This document shows positions 36,308 through 46,820 of a DNA stretch of 64,000 nucleotides, in pieces (positions within the stretch are counted from its first letter, which is position 1; each line of letters begins with the position of its first letter). The notes below the pieces were generated by a model. That model did not search any database. It had not been told where the DNA came from and worked only from the letters and a program-made list of their open reading frames with translations. The stretch comes from Geosiphon pyriformis (Eukaryota > Glomeromycota > Glomeromycetes > Archaeosporales > Geosiphonaceae). The position numbers were made by a program, and so were the translations under genes. The stretch spans positions 344,151 to 408,150 of the forward strand of contig JAAOMT010000599.1 in NCBI GenBank assembly GCA_016748015.1, in the 5' to 3' direction.

Positions 36308-36953
36308 TAACCTCCTCTTCAAGACTGAGCTCCATTGAAGTCCAAGTACTGTCTGTAATTTCCAGATAGTAGTCCAAGATTATTGAAGAAATTTGGTCTG
36401 AAAATTGTTGAAATTTCAGTTCTGTGAGCTTTCCAATATATTGGATCTTCAGGGGTTGTAAAATTGGGTTTTGTAGGACGTTTTCACAGGTGTGAAATAG
36501 GTCATAAAGTCTAAGGGCAGCTCTGAGCTTGTAGTGACTATTTGTTGGTCTAACTGTTGTCTTAAATTCGTTGTGGAGTTGTTTCTGAATAGCTTTTTTT
36601 GTGAGGTTTGCTGTTGTAAGTTCCAGTTTTTGTTCATAGAGTGTTTTTCCAATGTGAAAATATCTATAAATTGGAGGGTATTCAGTGCTTTTCTCATTGA
36701 AACACAGTTGAAGTCTTTGTTGAATTGTAGCATTTGGTGGAATACTAATTGAAGTGAGCATTAAGTTTTCTCTTAAAGCAAGCTTTAAAAGTTTTGGCAG
36801 GTGAATTCCAGAATAACTTCTTATGTTCTTCTTATAAGGGTGATATTTTCGTGAATTTGGGGCTAAATTTGTAACTACTTCTGTTTGGGTATAATTAATG
36901 TAGTTTTTAGTAACAGTAATAGATAATTTGGGTATTGTTTTTAAAGCTAACAT
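36276..36953 (-). CDS. Gypsy ORF3 downstream of integrase, intact copy, function unknown
   Basis: An ATG-started frame of 225 codons between integrase and the 3' LTR, with its last 32 bases inside the LTR. I do not recognise it. It has no signal peptide, no membrane segment and no zinc motif; it looks soluble and helical, with a Lys/Arg-rich first third, a central KTLYEQKLELTTANLTKKA segment and an acidic end (ELSLEEEVMLPDKIRDII). The second copy (38877-39554) has the same length and no indels, and differs by scattered substitutions plus two stops. That fits a real accessory protein of the element rather than a chance frame. Its place matches where some gypsy elements carry env, but nothing envelope-like is visible. 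Confidence 0.65.
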   Translation of the reverse strand: MLALKTIPKLSITVTKNYINYTQTEVVTNLAPNSRKYHPYKKNIRSYSGIHLPKLLKLALRENLMLTSISIPPNATIQQRLQLCFNEKSTEYPPIYRYFHIGKTLYEQKLELTTANLTKKAIQKQLHNEFKTTVRPTNSHYKLRAALRLYDLFHTCENVLQNPILQPLKIQYIGKLTELKFQQFSDQISSIILDYYLEITDSTWTSMELSLEEEVMLPDKIRDII

Positions 36954-37937
36954 TAGTTTTTGAGATAATTGTTGAATGTTTTAAGGGATAGTTATTATAA
37001 GGGAATTGAATTAAAAGAAAAATAAATTGAAATTATTTTTGGTGTGTGGGTTTTTATGTTTATTTTTGATTTTGTTTTCAGTGTTTTTGTTATGTTTTTG
37101 TGGAATTGTTTCTAAATTATAAGGGAATAACTATAGTAATATATATTATTTAGGTGTTCAAGTTGGAAGATTGTTAATGACAACTATTGGTTCTAAATTT
37201 TGGGGAATATCTTCAGGATTAATTAAAGGGGAATGTGTACCAATTTGTGAAATTAATGATTCAGGATTGTTTCTGGAATGATAGTGTTTCAAATGATCTC
37301 CATGTACAACTTTTGCTAGGATTTTGTCATCAAATCTTAACTTGTATGATCTATTGCCTAGAATTTCATGGATAAAGAATGGTCCATCTCATTTATTTTC
37401 AAATTTTCCACTCTATTGTTTTTCAGCCTTAGTTCTATGTAAGAAAACTTTGTTTCTAACTTTAAATTTGTTGATGACTGGTGGCAATTTGTTGTCATGC
37501 CATTCTTTTTGTTGAGCTTGGGAGTATTCAATGTGAATTGCTGCTATTTGTCGTTTTTCTTCCAATGTGCTAAGCAGAGTATAAGCTCTTTGCTGTAGTG
37601 TTTCCTAAAAGTTGTCTTCATTAATTGGTTGTACTGGGTATGTTTCCACTGTGAAATTAATTAGTAATGTTGCTGTTTTTCCGTAGGTTAAATCAAATGG
37701 TGTGTGTTTTGTGGTATCTTGTTTTAGTGTTCTATATGCTAGTAACACTAATGGAATAAAGATATCCCATTCTTGCTCAAAATTGGTTGAAACTTTGGCT
37801 AATGATTCACACAATGTTCTGTTGAAACATTCTACAAGTCCATTTGTTTGTGGATAGTAGGGCGAAGATAATGGTCTTTTGACATTGAATTGTTCACAAA
37901 ATGTGTTCCTTGATCAAATAAAAGTTCAATTGGGCAT
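36954..37937 (-). pseudogene. Gypsy integrase fragment (region A)
   Basis: Part of the integrase of the outer copy, cut at the middle LTR. Reading on minus: LLFDQGTHFVNN with the second catalytic Asp (about 37880-37925), NGLVECFNRTL with the catalytic Glu (about 37820-37850), then EQEWDIFIPLVLLAYRTLKQ (37740-37790), the usual end of the core, and a C-terminal stretch with LYDLLPRI-region similarity on the opposite strand only. Stops at Trp positions (a TAG and a TGA near 37380-37420) break the C-terminal part. The first catalytic Asp and the zinc-binding domain are missing. Confidence 0.82.
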
Positions 37938-38908
37938 TGTTACCAGAGGTTTTTGGTCTCTTTGTATGTTTGTTGTAATACTGTTAATTCATGACTATGG
38001 AAAGTGTTTAAACCTCCAATAACTGAATTTATTTTTTTGAATTATCTTCTATAATTCGAATTGCTGGGCTTATAATGGAATGGCCAATTTCTTGCCAGTT
38101 ACTTTATGTAGTTACATTGTAGTAAATGTCAACTCTTTCCCAGGAATTGCTCGTCTGGAAGCTCACTAAAAATGTGTAATTACTTTGCTGTAAAAGTCAA
38201 CTCTTCTACAGAAATTTTGTCTGTAGGCTACCCTAATGATTATAATAAGAAAATAAAAGAAATGTAAAAGAAATGTAAAAGAAATTAAATTCTGTCAAGA
38301 GAAACATTTTCTATCCAGGCCTGGAGTCACTAACAGTTTACTGAAATTGGTAGTTAATCAATTTCAAGACATTAGTTGGGTTTTGGAGATTTTCCAAGTG
38401 CAATAATTAAAGAATTTGGTTTTTCAAATTATTTGGTATTTATTTCTTTTTGTGTGTGTAGAAATAGTTCTAAGTAATAAATCTAAAGTAAGATACATTT
38501 TCTTGAAGAGAGAAGCTTTTCTTTTATACAACTTGTCATAACACTATTCTATGAACTTGAACTTTGCTCTTTTCTATAATTTTACTGAACTAAAGATACA
38601 TTTTGGTGAACTACAAGTTATTTCTGCAAACTATTAGATATTTCGGTGAACTATCAATTATTTCGGTGAATTTCTACAAATTTTGGCGAACTTTTGAATG
38701 TTACATATTTCGGAGTATTGCATGATTGATCATCGCAATTAGATTACATTTGTGTTCTGTACAAATTGGGTTATTAATTAAATGATAATTTTGGACATTT
38801 TGCTAATGTAATAAGTAATAATTTGAAATAATAATATATGCTAATTAATGATAGGAATTATAAAAATAATTTCATGCTAAATAATATCTCTAATTTTGTC
38901 TGATAACA
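37938..38908 (-). repeat. LTR, middle
   Basis: 971 bases, TGTTACC...TGATAACA. It joins region A directly after an interrupted integrase codon and region B through a purine tract (minus-strand GAGGAAGAGG, about 38912-38922). Its variants match the solo LTR at 32518 better than the two outer LTRs of this block. Confidence 0.93.
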
Positions 38909-39554
38909 TAACCTCTTCCTCAAGACTGAGCTCCATTGAAGTCCAAGTACTGTCTGTAATTTCCAGATAATAGTTCAAGATTATTGAAGAAATTTGGTCT
39001 GAAAATTGTTGAAATTTCAGTTTTGTGAGCTTTCCAATGTATTGAATCTTCAAGGGTTGTAGAATTGGGTTTTGTAGGACGTTTTCACAGGTGTGAAATA
39101 GGTCATAAAGTCTAAGGGCAGCTCTGAACTTGTAGTAACTATTTGTTGGTCTAGCTGTTGTCTTGAATTCGTTGTGGAGTTGTTTCTGAATAGCTTTTTT
39201 TATAAGGTTTGCTGTTATAAGTTCCAGTTTTCGTTCATAGAGTGTTTTTCCAATGTGGAAATATCTATAAATTGGAGGGTATACAATGCTTTTCTTATTA
39301 AAACACAGTTGAAGTCTTTGTTAAATTGTAACATTTGGTGGGATACTAATCGGAGTGAGCATTAAGTTTTCTCTTAAAGCAAGCTTTAAAAGTTCTGGCA
39401 AATGAACTTCAGAATAACTTCTTGTGTTTTTCTTATAAGGGTAATATTTTCATGAATTTGGGGCTAAATTTGTAATTACTTCTGTTTGGGTATAATTAAT
39501 GTGGTTTCTAGTAACAGTAATAGATAATTTGGATATTGTTTTTAAAGCTAACAT
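38877..39554 (-). pseudogene. Gypsy ORF3, second copy with two stops
   Basis: Same start, stop and length (678 bases) as the intact ORF3 at 36276-36953. Two stops break it: a TGA where the intact copy has Arg (about residue 33) and a TAA where it has Gln (about residue 77). Both are single C-to-T changes. No indels. Confidence 0.8.
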
Positions 39555-39599
39555 TAGTTTTTGGGATAATTGTTGAATTTTTTGAGAGATAGTTATTAT

Positions 39600-40990
39600 A
39601 AGGGAATTGAAATGAAAGAAAAATAAATTGAAATTATTTTTGGTATATGGGTTTTTATGATATTTTTGTTTTGTTTTTGTGAGATTGTTTCTAAATTATA
39701 AGGAGATAATTATAATAATAAATTTAAATTAAGTGTTCAAGTTGGGAGGTTGTTTAATGACAACTATTGGTTCTAAATTTTGGGAAATATTTTTGGGATT
39801 AATTAAAGGGGAATGTGTACCAATTTGTGGAATTAATGATTCAGGATTGTTTCTGAAATTATAGTGTTTCAAATGATCTCTATATACAACTTTTGCTAGG
39901 ATTTTGTTATCAAATCTTAACTTGTATGATCTATTGCCTAGGATTTTGTGGATAAAGAATGGTCTATCTCATTTATTTGCAAATTTTCTACTCCATTGTT
40001 TTTCAGCTTTAGTTTTGTGTAAGAAAACTTTGTTTTCAACTTTAAATTTGTTGGTGACTAGAGGCAATTTGTTGTTATGCCATTCTTTTTGTTGAGCTTA
40101 GGAGTGTTCAATATGGGTTGCCGCTATTTGTCATTTTCCTTCCAATGTGCTAAGCAAAGTGTAGGCTCTTCGTTGGAGTGTTTCCTGAAAGTTGTTTTCA
40201 TTAATTGGTTGTACTGGATATGTTTCTACTGTGAAACTAATTGGTAATGTTGCTGTTTTTCCATAGGTTAAATTAAATGGCGTGTGTTTTGTGGTATCTT
40301 ATTTTAGTGTTCTATATGCTAGTAACACTGATGGAATAAAGATATCTCATTTTTGCTCAAAATTGGTTGAAACTTTGGCTAATAATTTACACAATGTTCT
40401 GTTAAAACGTTTTACAAGTCTATTTGTTTGTAAATGATAAAATGAAGATAATGGTCTCTTAACATTGAATTGTTCACAAATTTCTTGGATTAGATTGTTC
40501 ACAAAATGTGTTCCTTGATCAGATAGAAGTTCTATTGGGCATCTATGTCTACAAATAATGTCTTCATAAATGAAGTTTGCTACTGATTTTGCATCTGCTT
40601 GTTGAATGGCTCTGGCTTCGGGCCATTTAGTGAGATAATTTACAGCTACTATGATATAATGGTTTCCTTGGTTTGTGATAGGTAGTGGTCCGATTAAATC
40701 AATACCAACTCAGTCAAAAGGCTGTCTAACTTTGATTGGGTTTAAAGGTTCTGTAGGGTGAGTTCCTCCTCTTCTTTGACAGCTATTACAAGATTCAACA
40801 TACTTGTGAATGTCTCTTCTTATTCGGGGCCAAAAATAATGTTCTAATGTTCTTTAGATGGTGCTATCTTTTTCTAAATGTGCCAATGTAGAGTCTGAGT
40901 GCATGTTGTATAAGACAGTTTCCTTTTCATTTTCTTGTATTAATCTGAGTGGTTTGTCTGGGTTTCTGAAGTTTTAATAATAGATGATAT
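39600..40990 (-). pseudogene. Gypsy integrase (region B), broken
   Basis: Reading on minus: a zinc-binding part with ESCNSCQRRGGTH (about 40765-40805); GIDLIGPLP with the first catalytic Asp (about 40680-40710); SDQGTHFVN with the second (about 40500-40530); then NRLVKRFNRTL, where the catalytic Glu is replaced by Lys (about 40395-40430). Further on come LLAYRTLK and a C-terminal domain. Several TGA/TAA/TAG stops (for example FD-stop-VGID, EQK-stop-DIF, NK-stop-DRP) make it inactive. Integrase inserts the cDNA into the genome. Confidence 0.85.
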
Positions 40991-41149
40991 TATTGTGTAG
41001 AAAATATTGTTTGGCTTGTTGTAATCAATGTTTTTCATCTGAGGACCAATTTGTTGGGATTGTTAATGTCTTTAAATATTGTTTAAGATTGTTGTAGTTT
41101 TCAGGGTTCATTGTTTGCTGTTTTGTTGCTGTTAATTCAAATGGGTGTT

Positions 41150-41570
41150 GGTTTTGTGTTCTAATCTTGCCTTATTCTTGAGAAACAATTAACATTGGTG
41201 TGGAGCTTTCCTGGTTTGTGGTGTACAATGTAATGGTAGTTGGCTAAAAATCCTGTCCATTGGATTTGTTTGGCATTCAGCTGAGTGTTTTTGTTCTGAA
41301 GCCATTTGAGTCCAATATTATCAATGATAATATCAAATTCTTTTGGTCTAAGATAAAGGTTGAAATGATGTAAGGCCCATATTACTGCTGCTGTTTCTAG
41401 TTCAGTTGCAGGGTAATTCTTTTTAGTGGGTTTCAATGTCCTGCTAGCATAAGTAATTACTTGCTCATTCCCATTGTCATCCAATTGTAATAGGATGGCA
41501 CCAAAGGCAGTATAAGAGGCATCTGTTGCTAATCAAAATCAATTGCTAAAATCTGGGTAGGCAAGAATTG
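41150..41570 (-). pseudogene. Gypsy RNase H domain
   Basis: Reads LATDASYTAFGAILLQL, then ITYASRTLKPTKKNYPATELETAAVIWALHHF, the standard first Asp and Glu of gypsy RNase H, then FDIIIDNIGLKWLQNK and HHKPGKLHTNVNCFSRI. The usual T-D-H is changed to I-D-N and the A-D-A-L-S-R end is altered. Two TGA codons precede LATDAS. It follows the reverse transcriptase without a gap, and removes the RNA strand during cDNA synthesis. Confidence 0.85.
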
Positions 41571-42570
41571 AAGCTGTCATTAGTTTTTCTTTGAAGATTT
41601 CAAATGCATTTTGGTGTTCAGTAGTTCATTTGTATTCGATGTTTTTGGTGGTAAGTTGGTTAAGAGGTTTTGCGATTTCTGAGAATCCTTTGATGAACTT
41701 TCAGTAATAGGAGGCTAACTCTATAAATCCTCTTAGTTTTGTCATGTTTCGAGGAGTTTTGAAGTTTTTGACAGCACTGATTTTTTCAGGGTCCAGTTTG
41801 ATTCCATCTTTACTAACAATATGACCAAGAAAGGCCAAGCTTGTTTTTCCAAAATAGCATTTTTCGATGTTGAGTTTCAGTTCTGCTTTTCGTAATTGTT
41901 GAAAAACTTCTCACAGGTGTTTTAAGTGTAATTCGTATGATGGAGAATAAACATCAGTATCATTAAGATAAATGACTACTGACTTTCAAAGGAGTTCTTT
42001 GTACACAACATCCATTAATTTTTGAAATGTTGCTAGTGCATTGCATAATCCGAAAAGCATTACATTGAATTTGTAATTTCCTCCTTGGATTGTGAAGGCT
42101 GTTTTGGAACAATCTTTGGGATCTATGGCAACTTGCCAGTATCTGTTTTCCAGATCTAGTGTTGAAAAGTATTTGGTCTTTCCAAGAGATCCAACATATC
42201 ATCAATTTAGGGAAGGAGATAGGCATCTCCAATGGTGATACTGTTGAGTTGTCGGTAATCAACACAAAATCATATCTTTCTATTTTTCTTTTTAACTAAG
42301 ACTACAGGTGAGTTCCATGGACTCATTAACGGTTGAATAAGCCCATTGTTAAGCATCCGTTGTACTTTTTCTCAGATAAATTGGTAACTTTCTAAAGCAA
42401 CTTGGTAGGCTTGTTGTCACCTTGGTTTGGCATCTCTTGTATAGATTTGGTGTTGAACCAAATTGGTTCTTCCTAAGTTATTGTTGTTTTCAGCAAAGAT
42501 GTCAGCATATTCTGCAATTAGCTCTTTGAGCTGGTTCTGTTGTTGTGGTTCAAGTTGTCTTATGTTGATT
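41571..42570 (-). pseudogene. Gypsy reverse transcriptase, broken
   Basis: Successive motifs on minus: SPWNSPVVLVKKK, FCVDYRQLNSITIGDAYLLP, YFSTLDLENRYWQVAIDP, KTAFTIQGGNYKFNVMLFGL, NALATFQKLMDVVY, then the active-site box as YLNDTDVYS instead of Y-L-D-D. This is a loss of one catalytic Asp by G-to-A, near 41955-41985. Further on: FGKTSLAFLGHIVSKDGIK. Stops at positions that are Arg, Pro-Arg or Trp elsewhere in the family (TAA near 42217, TGA near 41988) inactivate it. Confidence 0.88.
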
Positions 42571-43400
42571 CAGGATAGTTTTTCCATAACAACATGGTAG
42601 TTTTTGGAGCTAGAGCTTAAGTTGATTTTTGGTAGTGAATGTTCAATGATTTCAGAGAAATTGGGGACTATTTGGGGTAATTCTTGTTGAAAGATATTAC
42701 TGTGAATAACTCCAATTTCTAAGTTATTTAATAAAACTATGGGGTAATTATTTGGATTGTAAAAAGTAACTTGGACTTTCTTTGTTCCTTCTGGGATGTA
42801 AATATTTGGGATCAAGATATTATGTTCCAAGTAGATTTGTTCATTGGACTTAAAAATTTGTTGTGTGGTTGTTGGTTTTTCGCAAGTGTAAATTTTGGGA
42901 TGTTTTCCAAAAGGTGAAATAGTAATTGGTTGGGGAAGGCATAGAATCTGGTAAGATTCATTTTGAGTATTAAGAGCTACATTAACTGACATAGTAAATT
43001 GTCCAGTTGAACCAAAACCTTTGGTTCCTCTTTTGCTTTGACCTAATTGTTTTTTTTGGCTGACTAGTTGTAAATCTGAAATGTTGATCAAGAGTAAATA
43101 GATAGCTTAGGCAATTTTCTCAGTATGTTCAATCCTAAATGGCTTATCAGTCTCATTTTGGAGCATTACTGTTATGTCTCTAGTATATCCAGCGTCAATT
43201 ATTTCTCTTCTGATATTGATTTTTTTGCTTGCCAAAGAGGACCGGGAAGCGATTTGAACCATCGCTCCAGGTGGAATTTTGAAAGCAATTTTGAGGTTGA
43301 TTTTTATAAGAGATTTTGGTTGAAGAGTGAGAGTATCTTTTCCTGAATATCTCAGGTCATATCCAGTATCAATATCATGAGCTTTTTCAGGTTTTATTTC
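42571..43400 (-). pseudogene. dUTPase domain embedded in gypsy pol
   Basis: All five trimeric-dUTPase motifs are present in order: AHDIDTGYDLRYS (motif 1, about 43345-43385); VQIASRSSLASKKIN (motif 2, about 43225-43265); IIDAGYTRDITVMLQN with the catalytic Asp (motif 3, about 43155-43205); EHTEKIA (motif 4, about 43107-43128); RGTKGFGSTG (motif 5, about 43000-43030). A single TAA, probably from CAA, separates motifs 4 and 5. The enzyme hydrolyses dUTP and so limits uracil in cDNA. It lies between the protease and the reverse transcriptase, followed by a linker of about 130 residues. Confidence 0.88.
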
Positions 43401-44330
43401 TTGACCATTATTGTTGAAGTATTTGAATTGTAAAGTAGGCTGATTTTCAATGAGATAAATAGACATTGTTTCAATTTCTTTTGTTACTTCAGATTCTCCA
43501 AATTTGATTTCATATTCGTCGTTTTCACTGGGCAGGGGAATGCTAAGAGCATAGCATTCAGGACACCATTGTTCATCACAAGGCATTATGCATTCTTCAC
43601 ATAATTTAATGTTTATTTGCTTTAGCCATTGAGCTTGAGCTTCTTTGGTCGGGTAAGTGTGACTTGCAATTTGGTGATATGCTTCTACTTCATCTTTGTA
43701 GTTGTATTCAGTGATTTCAAAGGTGTATGCAATATATTCTGATTTTTTCATTTGGCAAATATTTTCTTGAGTGGCTCCATTGATTAAAGCCATTGCTAGG
43801 TCAAAAATCATTTTAGTATTATAAGGGTAATGATATAGTTTGTTGAGGGTGCTGTTGTAAGCAGCATCAAAAGGAGTTCCTCTTATTACTTTTTCTGAGA
43901 TTAAAAAGGCATATTGGCATGTTTGATCACAGACTCCCCCTCTGAATGCAACATCAATCCAGTTGCATTCATCAGGTAATCGTTCTCCACAAGTCAAACA
44001 GAGCATTCCATCCCATTTTCTATTTCTTTTGACTAGATGTCCCTATCATTCTCAGTGGCAGGATTTGCAATAGTAACAGGTGTGACTTTCATATTCTTCT
44101 TCAGGTAAAATACAAGCTTCCATTGATGATAGTTTCTTGTGGCAGTCCTTACATTTAAGAGGAATGTAAGGGCGTCATTTCCTTGGCTCAGGCTTTGAGT
44201 AAGGGATATTCCATCTATGGGTTTCGGGTTTAGAGTGTGGTGTAAAATGTTCTTGTTCAGTTTTATCAGCCCAATTGGATGTTGATTCAAGAGCCATGAA
44301 TGTTTTGATTAGTGGTTTTTCTGCTTCTGG
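43401..44330 (-). pseudogene. Cys-rich module upstream of the dUTPase
   Basis: In one minus-strand frame, pairs of Cys recur: KCKDCHKK, ACI, HTCYYCKSCH, then after three stops CLTCGERLPDEC, later KLCEECIMPCDEQWCPEC (about 43550-43605). This looks like two or more zinc ribbons or fingers. From the ATG at 44006 the frame is open through dUTPase motif 4 (43107). Function unknown; nucleic-acid binding is a reasonable guess. A helical stretch (AYNSTLNKLYHYPYNTKM) lies between the Cys groups. Confidence 0.7.
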
Positions 44331-45023
44331 TTTGAATTTAAAAGCCGGGGCTTTTTCGGAGCATTTGTTGAATGTATCACAAGTGACAGGTACTTGGGTA
44401 TGTTGTCCTTGATAGGAGATTTGTAATTCTTGGGTTTCCCAGTCTAATTTTGTATTGGCTTTTTGGAGCCAATTGTTTCTAACAAGGGCTTAATACTAGG
44501 GAGCATCTATTACAAGAACTTTAACTGGAATGGTGATTCCATCAAGAATAAATGGAAAATTGTCAATTTCTCCAACTGGAGTCTTTTTTATGTCATCGGC
44601 AGTGACAATTACTGTTTGAGCTGGTTAGTTGACATTTCTTTTTAACTGTTGCATTAACTGGTAAGTAATAATACTTTCTGCTGATCCACTGTCTAGAATT
44701 AAGTGAATAGGCTTTCCTTCGACTTCAGCTTTAGTGTACATTGCAGTGATGGCTTTTTGCTTGTTAGCTGCTGCATTGTTAAGCAAAAATGGTGATTTAT
44801 TTGCTTCAAATTCGAAAAGAAAAATATCAGAGAAATTGGCATTTTCAGCAATTCTGGTTGGTGGGATAGTGGTGTTGTTTTTAGAAGGGTTTTGTTGTTG
44901 TGCTGTAGCTCTATCTTCTGAGAATGCAGTATGATGAAAATCCTGTTTTTCTGGCATTTTTAAATAACTGGGTTGAGTGTGGTAATGATTAGGTCTTGTT
45001 TGGACTGGATTTTGGGGAACCAA
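44331..45023 (-). pseudogene. Gypsy aspartic protease region
   Basis: Reads IHLILDSGSAESIIT, a retropepsin active site (D-S-G), at about 44675-44720. It is followed by VTADDIKKTPVGEIDNFPF, a conserved ITIPVKVLV and a second half with NWLQKANTKLDWETQELQIS (about 44410-44470). The protease processes the gag-pol polyprotein. A TAG after NVN and two stops near 44495 break the frame. Confidence 0.82.
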
Positions 45024-46775
45024 TTGGTTATTTGGGTTGATTTTGTTGTTGTTTGTTGTGAATCAGTTTTGTGGTACAAATTGGTTTTGTTGAACTAATC
45101 GTTGAGCAGATACTTGGTAATATTAAATGGGGAGTTGTTGATATGGTTGTTGCATTGGCTGTGGAGTAGGTTGATAATAGTTGTTTTGATATTAGGGTCT
45201 TGATAGATAGTAAGCTGATGGTGGTAGTGATTGGTAATAAGATTGTTGTGGTGAAGGGTAACGTTGATTACTCCTGTTTTGTTGGTTTTGTTGTAGCTTT
45301 CTGCAATCTTTTTTCCAGTGGCCAGGAATTCCACAGTAATGGCAATTCTGAGACTGGTTATTAGAGGATAAGGTAAAGCTATTTTGATTTCGTTTTTGGA
45401 GTGGTTGATACTTTTGGGGTTGCTGTTGTTGTTGATTGGTGAAGTAGTTTTCAACTTTCTTTGTGAGTTGGTCAATTTTTTCCTTAGCTGCTGAGCTGGT
45501 TTCTCCAATGGCTAAGTTTATAAGTTTTGTACGATTGGCTTCTTTCATGGCCATTTCATATCTCTTTGCATGCTAAATGGCAGAGTTTAAATCTTCTGGG
45601 GCATGTGGGCAAACCTTTTTAATCAATTTATTCTTTAAACCAGCAATAAATTGATCCAAAATTTGAGCATCGGAATAATAATCATTAGTTTCAAGTTGGC
45701 AAATTTGTCTGAGAAGTTTGTTGAATTTCCCAATATAAGTCATGACAGATTTGGATGGCTTTTGTTTGATATTTCGGAAGCAATTCTGGAGAGTGATAGA
45801 AGTGTTGTTGTCGGTAAACTGTTCTAAGAAGGCAGTTTTCAAGACTGTCCAGTTATAAAAAGGGGTGGTCAAGTTTTCGAACCATTCGCCTGCTGTTTCT
45901 TTGAGAAAGTAGAAAATTGTTTTTAACATTCTGGCAGCATTTCATCCATTTGCATCTCCAGCTTTAGTAACTTGGTCAAGCCATTCTTGGAGACTGGTCT
46001 CAATGTCTTCTTCATTAAATTCAGGGATTTTTGCAATGTATGCTGTCATTTTGTTTTCTTCGTTTTCACTGTCTATTGATTTTTCTTGTTCTGATTCAGT
46101 TTTTTCACTTTCCAGACTTTCTGAATAATTACTTTCATTTTCTTGTAAGTAATCAATGATATTGGCACTTGTTGATATTGGTTCCTGCTGTTGAGTAGGA
46201 TTTCTAGGTGACTGATAATCTTCTGGTCTGAAGAAACATTTAAGTAGTAAACTTGGCGTTTGTGAGTGAACAAGTGAAATTGAAAATGATGTAATAGAAA
46301 GTGGTAATTTGACACTGGTTCTTTGTTCAGGTGTTTGCAAGTATTTGGCAGTTGTTGTTGGTAGTATTGGAGTATTTGGGGTGGTTCTTGAATATTGTTT
46401 CAATTTTTGTTTGCTTTTGTTGCTTGTTTCTGTCTCTGATTCAAAATCAATAAAGTATTAAGATTGTACTGGATATGTTTCTTCACAGTACTTGATAATG
46501 TTAAAATTAAGTTCATGAAAGTAAGTGGCAAGTGTTTCACTATTAAGGTTTTCAGTTCCCAACTGTAAATAGTGCACTAAATTATTGTAAAAGTTGCTTC
46601 TAACTTCTGAGATGTTGTAATTTCCAAAAAGATAATTGTTGATGTGATTTTCAATATATTGGTATACTGATTTTTTGATAACTTCAATTCTATCTGGAAT
46701 GTTGAATCTTTGCTTGCAGTGGGTATAAATTGACTGGTAATATTCTAGAGTTGTTGTGTCTGGTGTGGTTGCCAC
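45024..46775 (-). pseudogene. Gypsy gag with zinc knuckle, broken
   Basis: N-terminal part TTTLEYYQSIYTHCKQRFN (from about 46760; no ATG is visible, the frame opens with GTG). Then an acidic Ser/Glu-rich linker, a retrotransposon-gag domain (WFENLTTPFYNWTVLKTAFLEQF, IKQKPSKSVMTYIGKFNKL, about 45690-45900), a Gln-rich part and a CX2CX4HX4C knuckle CHYCGIPGHWKKDC (about 45300-45345). Gag forms the virus-like particle. Stops at 46455 (TAA), 45936 (TGA at a Trp position) and 45573 (TAG at a Gln position) break it. Confidence 0.85.
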
Positions 46776-46802
46776 TTTGAAGTTGTTTTTGCTGTGTTGT
46801 TT

Positions 46803-46818
46803 CCATGAGAGAGCACCA
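46803..46818 (-). other. Primer binding site of the gypsy element
   Basis: Directly inside the 5' LTR the minus strand reads TTTGGTGCTCTCTCATGG. The stretch starting TGG can pair with a tRNA 3' CCA end. The unrelated element at the right end of the window starts almost identically (TTTGGTGCTCCCTGTGAG), so both may use the same primer tRNA. Confidence 0.6.
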
Positions 46819-46820
46819 AA

